Part shown: in pieces, positions 35,083 to 44,984 of the stretch | Position numbering within the stretch: the stretch's first letter is position 1 | How the letters are laid out: every line of letters starts with the position of its first letter | NCBI RefSeq assembly: GCF_001598375.1 | Contig: NZ_BCYV01000013.1 | Location: 124,001-188,000, forward strand | Direction of reading: 5' to 3' | Length of the DNA stretch: 64,000 nucleotides | Source: Novosphingobium capsulatum NBRC 12533 | GTDB taxonomy: Bacteria; Pseudomonadota; Alphaproteobacteria; Sphingomonadales; Sphingomonadaceae | Translations under genes and position numbers: made by a program | The notes under the pieces: model-generated | Database searches by the model: none | What the model was told of the DNA's origin: nothing | The model's input: only the letters and a program-made list of their open reading frames with translations

Positions 35083-35685
35083 ATGGAACCGGTAAACCAC
35101 ATCGAAGGCCGCGCCATTCCGTTCGGCCGCAAGAACATCGACACCGACGTGATCATCCCGGCCAAGTGGCTCAAGACGATCAGTCGCGAGGGGCTCGGCC
35201 GTGGCGCATTCGAAACGCTGCGCGCAGACCCGGACAACCTGTTCGACAGCGAGACGTTCAAGGGCGCGCCGATCCTGATCGCGGGCGACAACTTTGGCTG
35301 TGGTTCCAGCCGTGAACATGCCGCCTGGGCGCTGCTCGACCTGGGCATCAAGGCCGTGATCGCGCCGTCATTCTCCGATATCTTTTCCGGCAACGCGTTC
35401 AAGAACGGCATCCTTACCGTGGTGATGCCGCAGGAACAGGTCGATCGCCTGCTCGAAGTGGCGCAGACCGATCCGATCGCGATCGATCTTGATGCGCAGT
35501 CCGTAACCACGCCGTTCCAGGACCGCTTCACGTTCGAGATCGACGCGTTCCGCAAGCACTGCCTGATCAACGGGCTGGATGAGGTGGGCCTGACCCTGGC
35601 ACGCAGCGACGCGATCGGCGCATTCGAAGGCCAGGTGGCCGAGGCGCGGCCGTTCCTGGCACAGGGCACCGGCGTTCCGGCCTGA
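35083..35685 (+). CDS. leuD: 3-isopropylmalate dehydratase small subunit
   Basis: A 200-residue swivelling-domain partner of LeuC. Marks: [60 protein letters not shown] and ARPFLAQG at the end. Complete, of the usual bacterial length. It is convergent with the transglutaminase gene, 9 nt apart. Confidence 0.97.
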   Translation: MEPVNHIEGRAIPFGRKNIDTDVIIPAKWLKTISREGLGRGAFETLRADPDNLFDSETFKGAPILIAGDNFGCGSSREHAAWALLDLGIKAVIAPSFSDIFSGNAFKNGILTVVMPQEQVDRLLEVAQTDPIAIDLDAQSVTTPFQDRFTFEIDAFRKHCLINGLDEVGLTLARSDAIGAFEGQVAEARPFLAQGTGVPA

Positions 35686-35694
35686 TCGAAGCCG

Positions 35695-36588
35695 TCAGCC
35701 GACCGGCTCTGTCACCGGCGCCACGTCCACCGATACCGCCACGGTCTGCCCGCCGCCGCCGTGGAACACGCCGTCCATCGGCGCGACATCGGCATAGTCG
35801 CGGCCCATCGCGGTAAACACGTGGTCGGTTGAGGCCAGCATCGCGTTGGTGGGATCAAACCCCACCCAGCCCAGCGTATCGCCGCACCACAGCGCGGCCC
35901 AGGCGTGGGTGGCATCCGCGCCCACCAGGCGCGGCTGGCCCGGCGGGGGCAGGGTGCGCAGATAGCCGCTGACATAGGCCGCCGGCAGCCCGTGGCCGCG
36001 CGCCGCCACGATCATCACGTGGGCAAAATCCTGGCACACCCCATGGCGCGCGCGGAAAGCGTCGAGCGGCGGGGTTTCGGCCGTGGTGGCGCTGCCATCA
36101 TAGGTGAATTCATCGTGGATAGCGTGCATCAGGGCCAGCCCCGCATCCATCACACTGCGCGCGCCGGCCAGGATCGGGCCAGCCCAGCCCACGATCTCGG
36201 GCGAAAGCGGCGTCATCGACGAGGGGTAGATGTAGCTTGCCGGGCCCAGCGCGGAAAGATCGCGATGGGCGGCCGCCCTCGCGCTGATTTCGGCCACGCT
36301 GGGTGTCTTGGCCAGCGCCAGTTCGGGATCGGGGGCGTGCACTTCCACGCGGAAACTGCTTTCCACTTCCAGCGCATCGAGCGGCTCGCGAATGAACAGG
36401 CGGCTGCGGTTGACCAGGAACGGCCCGGCTTCTTCCTCCATCGACCACGGAACGGGCGCCACGGCCAGGCGGAAATCGCTGACGGTTTGCGTGGGCCAGG
36501 GCGCGGGGCGCAGTCGCAGGTTGAAGCGGGCGAGCCGCACTGGGGCGGCATAATCCACGCGGGTCTTGTGGCGGATATCGTAGATCAT
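35695..36588 (-). CDS. Transglutaminase-like cysteine peptidase-fold protein
   Basis: A 297-residue cytosolic protein. The N-terminal beta domain starts MIYDIRHKTRVDYAAPVRLA; the transglutaminase core has Cys185 in RHGVCQDFAHVMI, His228 in DATHAWAALW and Asp245 in GWVGFDPTN, so the triad is intact. The ATG at 36588 overlaps the stop of the upstream gene (ATGA). The frame continues upstream to 37356 but that is the wrong frame of the neighbour. Last gene of the DUF2126 / ATP-grasp operon. The superfamily may act as a peptidase, amidase or transamidating enzyme; substrate unknown. Confidence 0.9.
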   Translation of the reverse strand: MIYDIRHKTRVDYAAPVRLARFNLRLRPAPWPTQTVSDFRLAVAPVPWSMEEEAGPFLVNRSRLFIREPLDALEVESSFRVEVHAPDPELALAKTPSVAEISARAAAHRDLSALGPASYIYPSSMTPLSPEIVGWAGPILAGARSVMDAGLALMHAIHDEFTYDGSATTAETPPLDAFRARHGVCQDFAHVMIVAARGHGLPAAYVSGYLRTLPPPGQPRLVGADATHAWAALWCGDTLGWVGFDPTNAMLASTDHVFTAMGRDYADVAPMDGVFHGGGGQTVAVSVDVAPVTEPVG

Positions 36589-39089
36589 GCGAGCAAGCTG
36601 CTGCTGGCGCCACCGCCAGCCTTTTCGAACTGCAGGAAGTAGCGGGTGGAAATCGTGTCGGACAGCGTCAGCAGGCGCTGTTCCGCCTCGGCCAGGCGCG
36701 CCAGGTTCCACGCTTCCACCGGCAGGCTCGACAGCGGCGCCAGGATCGCGCGCGCTTCCAGCAGCGGGGCTTCGGGCAGGTTGTCCTCGCGCAGCGCGGG
36801 CAGTGCTTCGATATGGCTGACCAGGGCCTGGGCCTGAAACGCCAGGGAGCGCGGGTTGGTGGGATCGAGCAGCAGCAGATCGAGCACCGGCGCCGTGCTC
36901 GGCGCGGCCAGATAGCGCGCGCGATAGGTGATCTGGCTGTCTGACAGATCGAGCAGCACGCCCAGCGCCTCTGGCGTTTCGATCCGGGCCGACAGCGCGC
37001 GCAGCGTCTGGCACAGCGCCACCGCGCGTTCCAGGCGGCGGCCCATGTCGAGGAAATGGCGCGAGGGGCCAAGCGTGAAGTTTTCCGCCAGCAGGCCCGA
37101 CAGCGCCGAAAGCCGCTCGATCAACTCGCGCGCGGTGCGCAGCAAGGCGCCGGCGCGATGGCCGTCCACCGGCGGCAAGGGGCGGCTGGCAATGCGCCAG
37201 AAATCGGTGGTGAAGCGGTCGCGCAAGGTGAGGGCAGTGGCACGGATCGCGGCAAACAACGCTCCGACAGAGCCGTTCATCACCGTATCTGACAGCGCCG
37301 CGGCGCAGGCTTGTGGCATCGGCAAATCGGCCTCTTCGCGGGAGAGCGCGCCCCATGTCACCATCAGGTCAACCAGGCGCGCGATCACCTCGGGGCAGTG
37401 GCCGGCGGCGGCATCCACCTCGATCGAATTGCCCAGCACCGCGCGGATGATCCGCACCGTGGCTTCGGCGCGCTCCACATAGCGGCCGAACCAGAACAGG
37501 TTGTCGGCCGCCTGGCTTGCCAGGATGCCGCCACCGCGCCGCACCGGGGGCGGTGCACCCAGCACCGAGGGCGTGGCGTTGACGGCGGCGGCATCGGCCT
37601 TGGTATCCACCACGCAGACATCGGCGGAAATATCGCCTTCGCCCATCATGGTGTTGACCATTTCGCCCGAGGAGGAGAGCCGGGCAAAGCCGCCGGGCAT
37701 CACCGTCCACTCGCCCGCCGCGTTGCGCGCCACGAAGGCACGCACGGTAAAGGCGCGTGGCACGAATGCCTCGCCGATCAGCGCCGGCGTGGTCGACAGG
37801 GTGACGATTTCCTGGCCGCAATAGTCCACCGGCCTACGCGCCATGGCGGCGAGCAGAGCGTGACGCTGCGCCTTGTCGAGGCTGCGCCCGGCCACTGCGC
37901 GGCCATGGGGCAGGCCTTCCACCCCGGCGCCGAACGCGGGGGTGATCATCAACTGGTCGAGGCGCGCGGCCACGTCCTGCGCCTCGCGCGGCTGGCCGCA
38001 CCACCAGGTGGCGACATTGGGCAGGATCGGCGCTTCACCCAGCAGCACCGAGAACAGGCGCGGCATGAACGCGGCAAAGGCCGGTGCTTCCAGCACTTCG
38101 GCGCCGGGCCAATTGGCCAGCGTCAACCCGCCGCGGTCCAGCGCCTCGAACAGGTCGGGCACGCCGATCTCGGATCGCGCATCAAAGCGCAGCGGATCGA
38201 GCGCATTGGTATCGATCCAGCGCCACACCGCATCCACCCGCTTGGGCCCGGCAATGGTGCGCACATAGACGCGATCATCGCTGACCGTCAGGTCGCGCCC
38301 TTCCACCAGCGGAAAGCCGAGGTAGCGCGCCAGGTGTGCCTGTTCGGGATAGGACTGGTTGAAGCGGCCGGGGGTGAGCAGGGCGATGCGCGGGTTTTCG
38401 CGCTGGCATTCGCGGGCAATGCCGCCGCGCAGATCGGAAAAGAACTGCGCCAGGCGGCGCGCGCGCATGTCGGTCAACAATCCGCCGGTGACGCGCGAGA
38501 GCGCCAGGCGGTTTTCCAGGGCATAGCCGATGCCGTTGGCCAGCCGCAGCCGATCGCCCAGCACGCGCCACTGCCCGCGCGGCCCGCGCGCCAGATCGAC
38601 CGCATAGACGTGGATATGCGGCCCGCTGCGCGGCGCCACACCCACCATCGAACGTGCAAAATAGCGGCTGCCGGCAATCAGTGCAGCGGGCAGATGGCCA
38701 TCGGCCACCAAGCGCCCTTCGCCATAGATATCATCGACCACTGCTTCGAGCAGGCGCGCACGCTGCACCAGGCCGCGCTCTACCTCGGCCCATTCCTGCG
38801 CGCCGACGATCAGTGGCATGGGCGACAGCGGCCAGTCGCGCTCGTCATCCTCACCCGTCAGGCGGAACGACATGCCCAGGTCCAGGATCTGGCGCCCGAC
38901 CAGTTCCTGCACGGCTACGCCAGCCTCTTCGCGCAGCGCCAGCAGGCTTTGCGCCGCGCGTTGCCAGGTCTGGGCCACATCGGGCGCGGCATCGCGATAG
39001 AGATCGCCCGCCCCCACATCCACCGGATAGGCGGCCAGGCCCGGCGCCGCGGCCGGATCAGGTTTGGCCGCCATGGTCTGGGCTGCCAT
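36585..39089 (-). CDS. Circularly permuted ATP-grasp ligase fused to alpha-E domain
   Basis: An 834-residue fusion. Residues about 20-490 match the circularly permuted type 2 ATP-grasp family (DUF404/407): GMSFRLTGEDDERDWPLSPM, FARSMVGVAPRSGPHIHVYA, PGRFNQSYPEQAHLARYLGF, VRTIAGPKRVDAVWRWIDTN. After a linker, residues about 523-834 are the alpha-E domain (DUF403), starting SQAADNLFWFGRYVERAEAT. In many bacteria the two are separate neighbouring genes, so the fusion is a notable form. ATP-grasp suggests an ATP-driven peptide-bond-forming enzyme. Follows the DUF2126 gene by 5 nt and overlaps the next by 4. Confidence 0.92.
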   Translation of the reverse strand: MAAQTMAAKPDPAAAPGLAAYPVDVGAGDLYRDAAPDVAQTWQRAAQSLLALREEAGVAVQELVGRQILDLGMSFRLTGEDDERDWPLSPMPLIVGAQEWAEVERGLVQRARLLEAVVDDIYGEGRLVADGHLPAALIAGSRYFARSMVGVAPRSGPHIHVYAVDLARGPRGQWRVLGDRLRLANGIGYALENRLALSRVTGGLLTDMRARRLAQFFSDLRGGIARECQRENPRIALLTPGRFNQSYPEQAHLARYLGFPLVEGRDLTVSDDRVYVRTIAGPKRVDAVWRWIDTNALDPLRFDARSEIGVPDLFEALDRGGLTLANWPGAEVLEAPAFAAFMPRLFSVLLGEAPILPNVATWWCGQPREAQDVAARLDQLMITPAFGAGVEGLPHGRAVAGRSLDKAQRHALLAAMARRPVDYCGQEIVTLSTTPALIGEAFVPRAFTVRAFVARNAAGEWTVMPGGFARLSSSGEMVNTMMGEGDISADVCVVDTKADAAAVNATPSVLGAPPPVRRGGGILASQAADNLFWFGRYVERAEATVRIIRAVLGNSIEVDAAAGHCPEVIARLVDLMVTWGALSREEADLPMPQACAAALSDTVMNGSVGALFAAIRATALTLRDRFTTDFWRIASRPLPPVDGHRAGALLRTARELIERLSALSGLLAENFTLGPSRHFLDMGRRLERAVALCQTLRALSARIETPEALGVLLDLSDSQITYRARYLAAPSTAPVLDLLLLDPTNPRSLAFQAQALVSHIEALPALREDNLPEAPLLEARAILAPLSSLPVEAWNLARLAEAEQRLLTLSDTISTRYFLQFEKAGGGASSSLLA

Positions 39090-39094
39090 CGGGT

Positions 39095-42000
39095 TCAGGC
39101 CAGCCCGGCGGGGCGGCGCAGATCGAGCGTCATGGGAAACTCCCCGGGCATTTCCGCCGGCGGCACGGGCAGGTGGCCAGGCGAATGGCCATGATCCTGG
39201 AACCGCGCCTTGCGCCGCGCCTGGGCTTCATAGCCGTTGACCGGTACCGAATCGTAATTGCGCCCGCCCGGATGGGCCACATGATAGACGCAGCCGCCCA
39301 GCGAGCGCTGGTTCCAGCTATCGAAGATATCGAAGGTTAGCGGGGCATGGGGTGGCAGCATCGGATGCAGGCAGTTGGCCGGCAGCCAGGCCTTGTAGCG
39401 CACGCCGCCCACGGCCTCTCCCGGCGTGCCGGTAAAGTTGAGCGGCACGCGGCGCCCGTTGCAGGTGATGACATGGCGCCCCGGCACCAGGCCGCTGGCG
39501 CGCACCTGCAACCGCTCGGTCGAACTGTCGACATAGCGCACAGTGCCGCCGATCGCGCCGGTTTCACCCAGCACGTTCCATGGCTCCAGCGCGTGGCTCA
39601 CTTCCAGGTGCACGCCCCCGCCTTCCACTTCGCCGTGCACGGGAAAGCGGAACTGACGCTGCGCCTCGAACCACACGGGATCGAAATCATAGCCTGCGCC
39701 GCGCAGATCAGCCAGCACATCGAGGAAATCGCTCCAAACGAAGTGAGGCAGCATGAACCTGTCATGCAACTGCGTGCCCCAGCGCACCAGCGGGCCATCG
39801 ACCGGCTGGCGCCAGAACCAGGCGCATAGCGCGCGCAGCAGCAGTTGCTGGGCCAGCGACATGCGCGCGTCTGGCGGCATCTCGAACCCGCGAAATTCCA
39901 CCAGGCCCAGCCGCCCGGTGGGGCCATCGGGCGAAAACAGCTTGTCGATGCAGATTTCGGTGCGGTGGGTGTTGCCCGTCACGTCGACCAGCAGGTTGCG
40001 GAACAGGCGATCGACCACCCAGGCCAGCGGCTGTGGCTGATCGGGGCCGGGCACCTGGGCCAGCGCGATTTCCAGTTCATAGAGCCCGTCGTGCCGCGCC
40101 TCGTCGATGCGCGGCGCCTGGCAGGTGGGGCCGATGAACATGCCCGAAAACAGATAGCTCAGGCTGGGATGCCGCTGCCAATAGATCACGAACGACTTGA
40201 GCAGGTCGGGCCGGCGGATGAACGGACTGTCGAGCAGCGTGGGGCCACCCAGCACGATGTGATTGCCTCCGCCGGTGCCGATGGCGCGTCCGTCGACCAT
40301 GAACTTGTCGGCGGTCAGCCCCACCTCGCGTGCGCATTGGTAAAGTGTTTCGGTGATCTCCACCGATTCGGCCCATGACGCGGCGGGCTGGATATTCACC
40401 TCGATCACGCCGGGATCGGGCGTGACCTTGAGCACCATCAGGCGCGGGTCGGGCGGCGGGGGATAGCCTTCGATGCGCACCGGCAGGCGCGTTTCCTCGG
40501 CCACCGCCTCGACGCTGGCGATCAGGTCGAGATAGTCTTCCAGCGTTTCGACCGGCGGGATGAACACGCACAGGTGATCGCCCTTGGGCTCTACCGAGAT
40601 CGCCGTGCGCACCGCGCCTTCGATGGCGATGGTCTGTTCCACGCGGGTCTGCCGGCCCGGGCTGGCGCTGTGCAGGTCATGGCCCTGGGCGCGCGCCTCG
40701 CGGCTGCGGTCCTCGTGCGACATGGTGTCTGGCGTTGCCGCATCGCGCGTTTGCACCGCCCGTTCGATCGCCTGGGCCCGAAAATCGGCCAGCGGCTCGC
40801 GCGGCTCGGCCGTGTCGCGCGGGTGGATATAGGGATAGGCGGCTGGCGGCACGTGCGGCAGCGAATTGAGCGGCAGGCGATAGCCCAGCGCGCTGTCGCC
40901 GGGCACGGCAAACAGGGCGCCGCGGCGCAGCTTCCACTTTTCCGAATACCACTGCCGCAGCCCATGGGCACGGCGGGCCTGCCAGGGTTGCTGGCGCTGG
41001 ATCGGCAGGACATGGCCCACCGGCTTGGTCAAGCCGCGCTGGAACGTGCGGACAAAGCGCTGGCGCACTTCGGGATCGTCCAGCTTGGGATCGGTGGGCT
41101 CGGTATTTTCGGGCAGTTCGGCCTCGCGCACGATCCATTCCAGCGCGTCTTCATAAACCGGGGCGACGTTTTCGGGCGCCACGCCAAGCACAGTCGCGGT
41201 TTCGCGCAGGAATAGCGCGGCGTCATCGGCGTCAACTGTGGCGATGGCATCGGGCGTCGGCCGATCGGGCGCGATCAGGTTCTCATCGCGCCAGATCGGC
41301 ACGCCATCCTTACGCCAATAGATCGAATAGCCCCAGCGCGGCAGGCTTTCCCCCGGATACCACTTGCCCTGGCCATGGTGCAGCAGCGATCCCGGCGCGA
41401 AATGGCCACGCAGCTTGCGGATCAGCTGGTCGGCATACCAGGCCTTGGTTGGTCCCACCGCGCTGCTGTTCCATTCCGGCGCCTCGAAATCGCCGTCGGC
41501 CACGAAGGTTGGCTCACCACCGATGGTCAGGCGCACGTCTTGCGCGGCGAGATCGGCATCGACCTGTTGGCCGAGCGCGTCGAGCGCGTCCCAGCGCGCC
41601 TCGGTGAACGGCTTGGTTATGCGCACCGCCTCGGCCAGGCGGGAAACCTCCATCTCGAAATGGAAATCGGAATGGACCGGCTCCAGCACCACGCCCTCGA
41701 TCGGGGCGGCGGTGCGATAATGCGGCGTGGCGCACAGCGGAATGTGCCCTTCGCCAGCAAAAAGCCCCCAGGTGGCATCCAGCCCGATCCAGCCGGCGCC
41801 GGGCAGATAGACTTCGGTCCAGGCGTGCAGATCGCACACGTCCTGCGCCACGCCGGCCGGGCCATCCACCGCCGCGACATCGGGCGTCAGCTGGATCGAA
41901 TAGCCCGAGACAAAGCGCGCGGCAAAGCCCAGGCGGCGCAGCAGCTGCACCAGCAGCCAGGCGGAATCGCGGCACGATCCAGTGCCCACGTCCAGGGTTT

Positions 42001-42508
42001 CTTCTGGCGCCTGCACCCCCGGTTCCATGCGGATGACATAGCCGATGCGCTGGTTCACCGCCTGGTTGATCGCCACCAGGAAGTCGATGGTGCGGCCCTC
42101 GTATCCGGTGAACTGGGTGAGGATTTCCTCGAACAGCGGGCCCTGCGCCTCGGTCTCGCGGTAGGCGGCCAGGTCTGTCTGCAATTCCTCTGCATAGGCA
42201 AAGGGATAGGTTTCGGCATAGTCTTCGACAAAGAAGTCGAACGGGTTGATCACGACCAGATCGGCCAACAGATCGACGGCAATCTCGAAATGATCGATCG
42301 GATCGGGAAAAACGATCCTGGCCAGCCAGTTACCGTAGGGGTCTTGCTGCCAGTTGATGAAGTGATTGGCCGGGCTGATCTTCAGGGAATAGTTGGGGAC
42401 TGCGGTGCGGCTATGCGCCGCGGGCCGCAATCGGATCACCTGCGGCCCCAATCGAACCGGCTTGGCATAGGAATAGCGCGTGAGGTGATGGAGGCCCGCC
42501 TTGATCAT
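39095..42508 (-). CDS. DUF2126 protein with N-terminal transglutaminase domain
   Basis: An 1137-residue protein. The N-terminus ([20 protein letters not shown]) and the triad Cys179 ([10 protein letters not shown]), His228 ([10 protein letters not shown]) and Asp244 (WIGLDATWG) make a transglutaminase-like domain up to about residue 300. The rest is DUF2126 (from [60 protein letters not shown]). The C-terminal region is related to glutamine synthetase-like amidoligases according to published family analyses. First gene of a three-gene operon. No signal peptide, so cytoplasmic. Biological product unknown. Confidence 0.92.
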   Translation of the reverse strand: MIKAGLHHLTRYSYAKPVRLGPQVIRLRPAAHSRTAVPNYSLKISPANHFINWQQDPYGNWLARIVFPDPIDHFEIAVDLLADLVVINPFDFFVEDYAETYPFAYAEELQTDLAAYRETEAQGPLFEEILTQFTGYEGRTIDFLVAINQAVNQRIGYVIRMEPGVQAPEETLDVGTGSCRDSAWLLVQLLRRLGFAARFVSGYSIQLTPDVAAVDGPAGVAQDVCDLHAWTEVYLPGAGWIGLDATWGLFAGEGHIPLCATPHYRTAAPIEGVVLEPVHSDFHFEMEVSRLAEAVRITKPFTEARWDALDALGQQVDADLAAQDVRLTIGGEPTFVADGDFEAPEWNSSAVGPTKAWYADQLIRKLRGHFAPGSLLHHGQGKWYPGESLPRWGYSIYWRKDGVPIWRDENLIAPDRPTPDAIATVDADDAALFLRETATVLGVAPENVAPVYEDALEWIVREAELPENTEPTDPKLDDPEVRQRFVRTFQRGLTKPVGHVLPIQRQQPWQARRAHGLRQWYSEKWKLRRGALFAVPGDSALGYRLPLNSLPHVPPAAYPYIHPRDTAEPREPLADFRAQAIERAVQTRDAATPDTMSHEDRSREARAQGHDLHSASPGRQTRVEQTIAIEGAVRTAISVEPKGDHLCVFIPPVETLEDYLDLIASVEAVAEETRLPVRIEGYPPPPDPRLMVLKVTPDPGVIEVNIQPAASWAESVEITETLYQCAREVGLTADKFMVDGRAIGTGGGNHIVLGGPTLLDSPFIRRPDLLKSFVIYWQRHPSLSYLFSGMFIGPTCQAPRIDEARHDGLYELEIALAQVPGPDQPQPLAWVVDRLFRNLLVDVTGNTHRTEICIDKLFSPDGPTGRLGLVEFRGFEMPPDARMSLAQQLLLRALCAWFWRQPVDGPLVRWGTQLHDRFMLPHFVWSDFLDVLADLRGAGYDFDPVWFEAQRQFRFPVHGEVEGGGVHLEVSHALEPWNVLGETGAIGGTVRYVDSSTERLQVRASGLVPGRHVITCNGRRVPLNFTGTPGEAVGGVRYKAWLPANCLHPMLPPHAPLTFDIFDSWNQRSLGGCVYHVAHPGGRNYDSVPVNGYEAQARRKARFQDHGHSPGHLPVPPAEMPGEFPMTLDLRRPAGLA

Positions 42509-42574
42509 GGCTGTGGAGGTTGCCCCAATTCATGCTGCGCTGCAACGCACAATCGAACGGCGCGCGTAGCCTCG

Positions 42575-42662
42575 CACCACCCCCAGCCCCTCCTCTGAAG
42601 AGGAGGGGAGCCGAGCGTCAGTTCTCCCCCTCCTCTTCAGAGGAGGGGGTCGGGGGGTGGTG
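42575..42662. repeat. CT-rich inverted repeat, second copy
   Basis: Arms 42575-42608 and 42627-42662 share CACCACCCCC and the palindrome CCTCCTCTGAAGAGGAGG with the copy at 25574-25675 and are reverse complements of each other with a few mismatches. The right part lies inside the 3' end of the TRIC-type gene and supplies its last residues (PPPPDPLL) and stop codon. Confidence 0.88.
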
Positions 42663-43347
42663 GAAGCCGCTCGCCAAGGTCAGCCTTCTTGCTGCCACCA
42701 TAGGCCGGGATCGCCAGTTTCCAGCGGATCGCCGCAGCGCGCAGGGCAAAGCCGGCCAGCGCCGATACCGCCCAGACCCAGCCCTTGGGCAGGTGCAGCG
42801 CCTGCCCCGCCGAACACAGCGCGGCGGCGAGCGCGGCGGCTGTCACATAGAGTTCCGGGCGCATGATGATCGATGGGCGCCCGGCCACGCAATCGCGGAT
42901 CACCCCGCCCACGCAGCCGGTGATCACCCCCATCATGAAGGCCGGCACCGGCGGAATGCCATAGGCCAGCGCCTTGGTCGTGCCCAGCACGGCATAGGCG
43001 CCCAGGCCCACCGCATCGGCCCATTCCAGCGCGGCGCCGCGCCACCAGCGGTGCGGGGTGAGCCAGCACAGCACTGCCATGCCCAGGCAGACCAGCGCCA
43101 CCCAGCGATCGTGCACCCAGAACACCGGCGCACCGATCAGCAGATCGCGCACCGAACCGCCGCCCACCCCAGTGATCACCGCGAAAAAGCACATCGTCAC
43201 CAGCGTCTGCCGCATGCGCGCGGCCACCAGCGCGCCCGAAAGCGCAAACACCGCGATCCCTGCAAGATCGGCAAGGCCAATCACGGCGGGCAGGGCGGGG
43301 GCCACCGCATGGGGCAGCGAAGTGGGCAGGGGTGGAACCAGGGGCAT
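42637..43347 (-). CDS. TRIC-family cation channel (UPF0126)
   Basis: A 236-residue inner-membrane protein with seven helices in two repeated halves: LADLAGIAVFALSGALVAAR, AVITGVGGGSVRDLLIG and TGCVGGVIRDCVAGRPSIIM hold the doubled GG-x-x-RD motifs of TRIC/YadS proteins, which form homotrimeric K+ channels. The C-terminal tail ERLPPPPDPLL is read from a CT-rich palindromic repeat and is not expected in the family; the repeat seems to have replaced the original end. It lies between the DUF2126 operon and a DUF4403 gene. Confidence 0.88.
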   Translation of the reverse strand: MPLVPPLPTSLPHAVAPALPAVIGLADLAGIAVFALSGALVAARMRQTLVTMCFFAVITGVGGGSVRDLLIGAPVFWVHDRWVALVCLGMAVLCWLTPHRWWRGAALEWADAVGLGAYAVLGTTKALAYGIPPVPAFMMGVITGCVGGVIRDCVAGRPSIIMRPELYVTAAALAAALCSAGQALHLPKGWVWAVSALAGFALRAAAIRWKLAIPAYGGSKKADLGERLPPPPDPLL

Positions 43348-43369
43348 GGCACCACCCTTGCCTTGGTGG

Positions 43370-44842
43370 TCACTTCATGTCGAGGCTGACCGTGGCGGTT
43401 CCGGTGCCTTCGACCGGCAGATACAGCCCCTGGCCGGCTGCCTTGAGCTGGCCGGTGCGCACATCCTCGATCCGCGCGCGGATGATGAAATCGCCCGTGC
43501 GCTTTTCGGTCAGCGCGCGGTCGATCTTGCCCATCAGCTTGGCATAGTCGTTCTCGAAATTCTGGGCGAGCGCGGCTGCGATCGTTTCGGACAGGCCCGG
43601 CGCATTGGCGAGGCCCAGCAGGACATCGGTGCCGGTGCTGTCGGTCACACCCGATACGGCCAGATCGGCAAAGCCCACCTTGCGCGAATTGGGCGCGTTG
43701 ACCGGGGTGCCGGTGAGCCACACGGTGCCATGCGCCGTGTGGGGCGCGGCATCGACGGCAAACTGCACGCCCACCGCCACTTTGCCACCGCGCGTGCCAT
43801 AGCACGTTACTTTGCCAAAGCGGGCGGTGATCGGGCCGAGGCCCGGCACATCGAACGGTCGGGCCGATCGCTTGACCAGGGCCCGGGCGATCACCGGCTC
43901 CAGTTCGCGGTAATCGGCAATTACTGGAATGACGAACAGCATCCGCCCCGGCGTGGTTTCCAGCTTGCGCACCGGCGGCAGCGGCGCCACCGCCGGATCG
44001 GGCGGCCGGTTGCCGACAAAGGTTTCGGTCTGCGCATGCATGCCCAGGCGCAGCACCAGGCGCCGCCCTTCCACGGCATAGCCGCCATAGCGCAGGTCGT
44101 GCGGCGTTACCCGCATCCACACCGGGGGATTGGCGTGGTTGAGTTCCAGCGAGGTGAATGCGCTGGCCCAGGCCTTGCCAATCTCGCGGTCGAGATGCAG
44201 CTTGTCCAACTCGCGCGGCAGCGTGCGTTCCAGCCGGTTCACCACGTCCTTGAGCTTGGCATCGGCCTTGTCGGTAAAGGTGATGCGCTGCCCCAGGAAA
44301 TCGATGCCGGGGGCATTGGTCCAGTCATAGTGGATATCGAGCGTGGCGCGCGGCTTCCAGTCGTTGGCCAGCGACAGCCGCACATGGGCGCGCACCACGG
44401 CATCACCGGTGGCGGTTTCCTGCTTGAACACGCCGGCAATATCCTTTGCGCGCAGCGTGGCATGCAGCGGCAGCGTCACCACCAGATCCTGGCCCTGGCC
44501 CGCCAGCGTGATCGGCCCGCGCACCACATCGCCCACGATGCGGCATTCCACGCGCGGGGTCTTGAGCTTGACCCCCAGCACCTTGACCCGCTGCGAGGCC
44601 AGGCAATCCTGCCCGGGCTTGTCGATCGACCACAATTGGCGCGGCACCTCGCGTTCGAGCGCGGCGCTCAGTTCGTCCAGCCGGGCGACGATCGGCACGG
44701 CGATAGTCGAGGCCTGGGGCGGCACGGCGATGGCATCGTTGGCGCGCGGCGGCGCCTCTGTCACCGGGCTATGGTGGCAGCCGGCCAGCAGGATCGATGC
44801 GGTCAGCGCTGCTGCGCTGCCGACCTTACGCGAGAGTGTCAT
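43370..44842 (-). CDS. DUF4403 lipoprotein
   Basis: A 490-residue envelope protein with a lipoprotein signal (ALTASILLAGC, Cys22). The body shows two repeats of a beta-rich tube fold like DUF4403 proteins (STIAVPIVARLDELSAALER; GRMLFVIPVIADYRELEPVI) which are related to lipid-binding TULIP/BPI-like domains. A role in lipid handling at the envelope is a guess. No close operon partner: the TRIC-type gene starts 22 nt downstream on the same strand. Confidence 0.8.
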   Translation of the reverse strand: MTLSRKVGSAAALTASILLAGCHHSPVTEAPPRANDAIAVPPQASTIAVPIVARLDELSAALEREVPRQLWSIDKPGQDCLASQRVKVLGVKLKTPRVECRIVGDVVRGPITLAGQGQDLVVTLPLHATLRAKDIAGVFKQETATGDAVVRAHVRLSLANDWKPRATLDIHYDWTNAPGIDFLGQRITFTDKADAKLKDVVNRLERTLPRELDKLHLDREIGKAWASAFTSLELNHANPPVWMRVTPHDLRYGGYAVEGRRLVLRLGMHAQTETFVGNRPPDPAVAPLPPVRKLETTPGRMLFVIPVIADYRELEPVIARALVKRSARPFDVPGLGPITARFGKVTCYGTRGGKVAVGVQFAVDAAPHTAHGTVWLTGTPVNAPNSRKVGFADLAVSGVTDSTGTDVLLGLANAPGLSETIAAALAQNFENDYAKLMGKIDRALTEKRTGDFIIRARIEDVRTGQLKAAGQGLYLPVEGTGTATVSLDMK

Positions 44843-44925
44843 GTGCTGTTGCCCCGTTTGGGCGCACTACGCACCAAGACCGGGCAAAGTTCCCGGCGCC
44901 ATGATGGCGCCCGTTCGCCCATGAA

Positions 44926-44962
44926 AAAGGCCGCGCTCGGTTGCCCCGGCGCGGCCTTGTTT
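44926..44962 (-). terminator. Intrinsic terminator of lpdA
   Basis: GGCCGCGC (44929-44936) pairs with GCGCGGCC (44949-44956); on the reverse strand the stem is followed by TTTTT. It lies 23-59 nt past the lpdA stop. Confidence 0.85.
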
Positions 44963-44984
44963 CATCGGTTGTGCCAAAAGGCGA

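Noticed and set aside
36589..37356. N-terminal extension of the transglutaminase-like gene
   Set aside because: It lies wholly within the ATP-grasp/alpha-E gene in another frame, while the ATG at 36588 overlaps that gene's stop and starts a complete domain.
24376..42662. CRISPR arrays or direct-repeat arrays
   Set aside because: The repeats found are isolated inverted pairs with no regularly spaced direct copies, spacers or cas genes.
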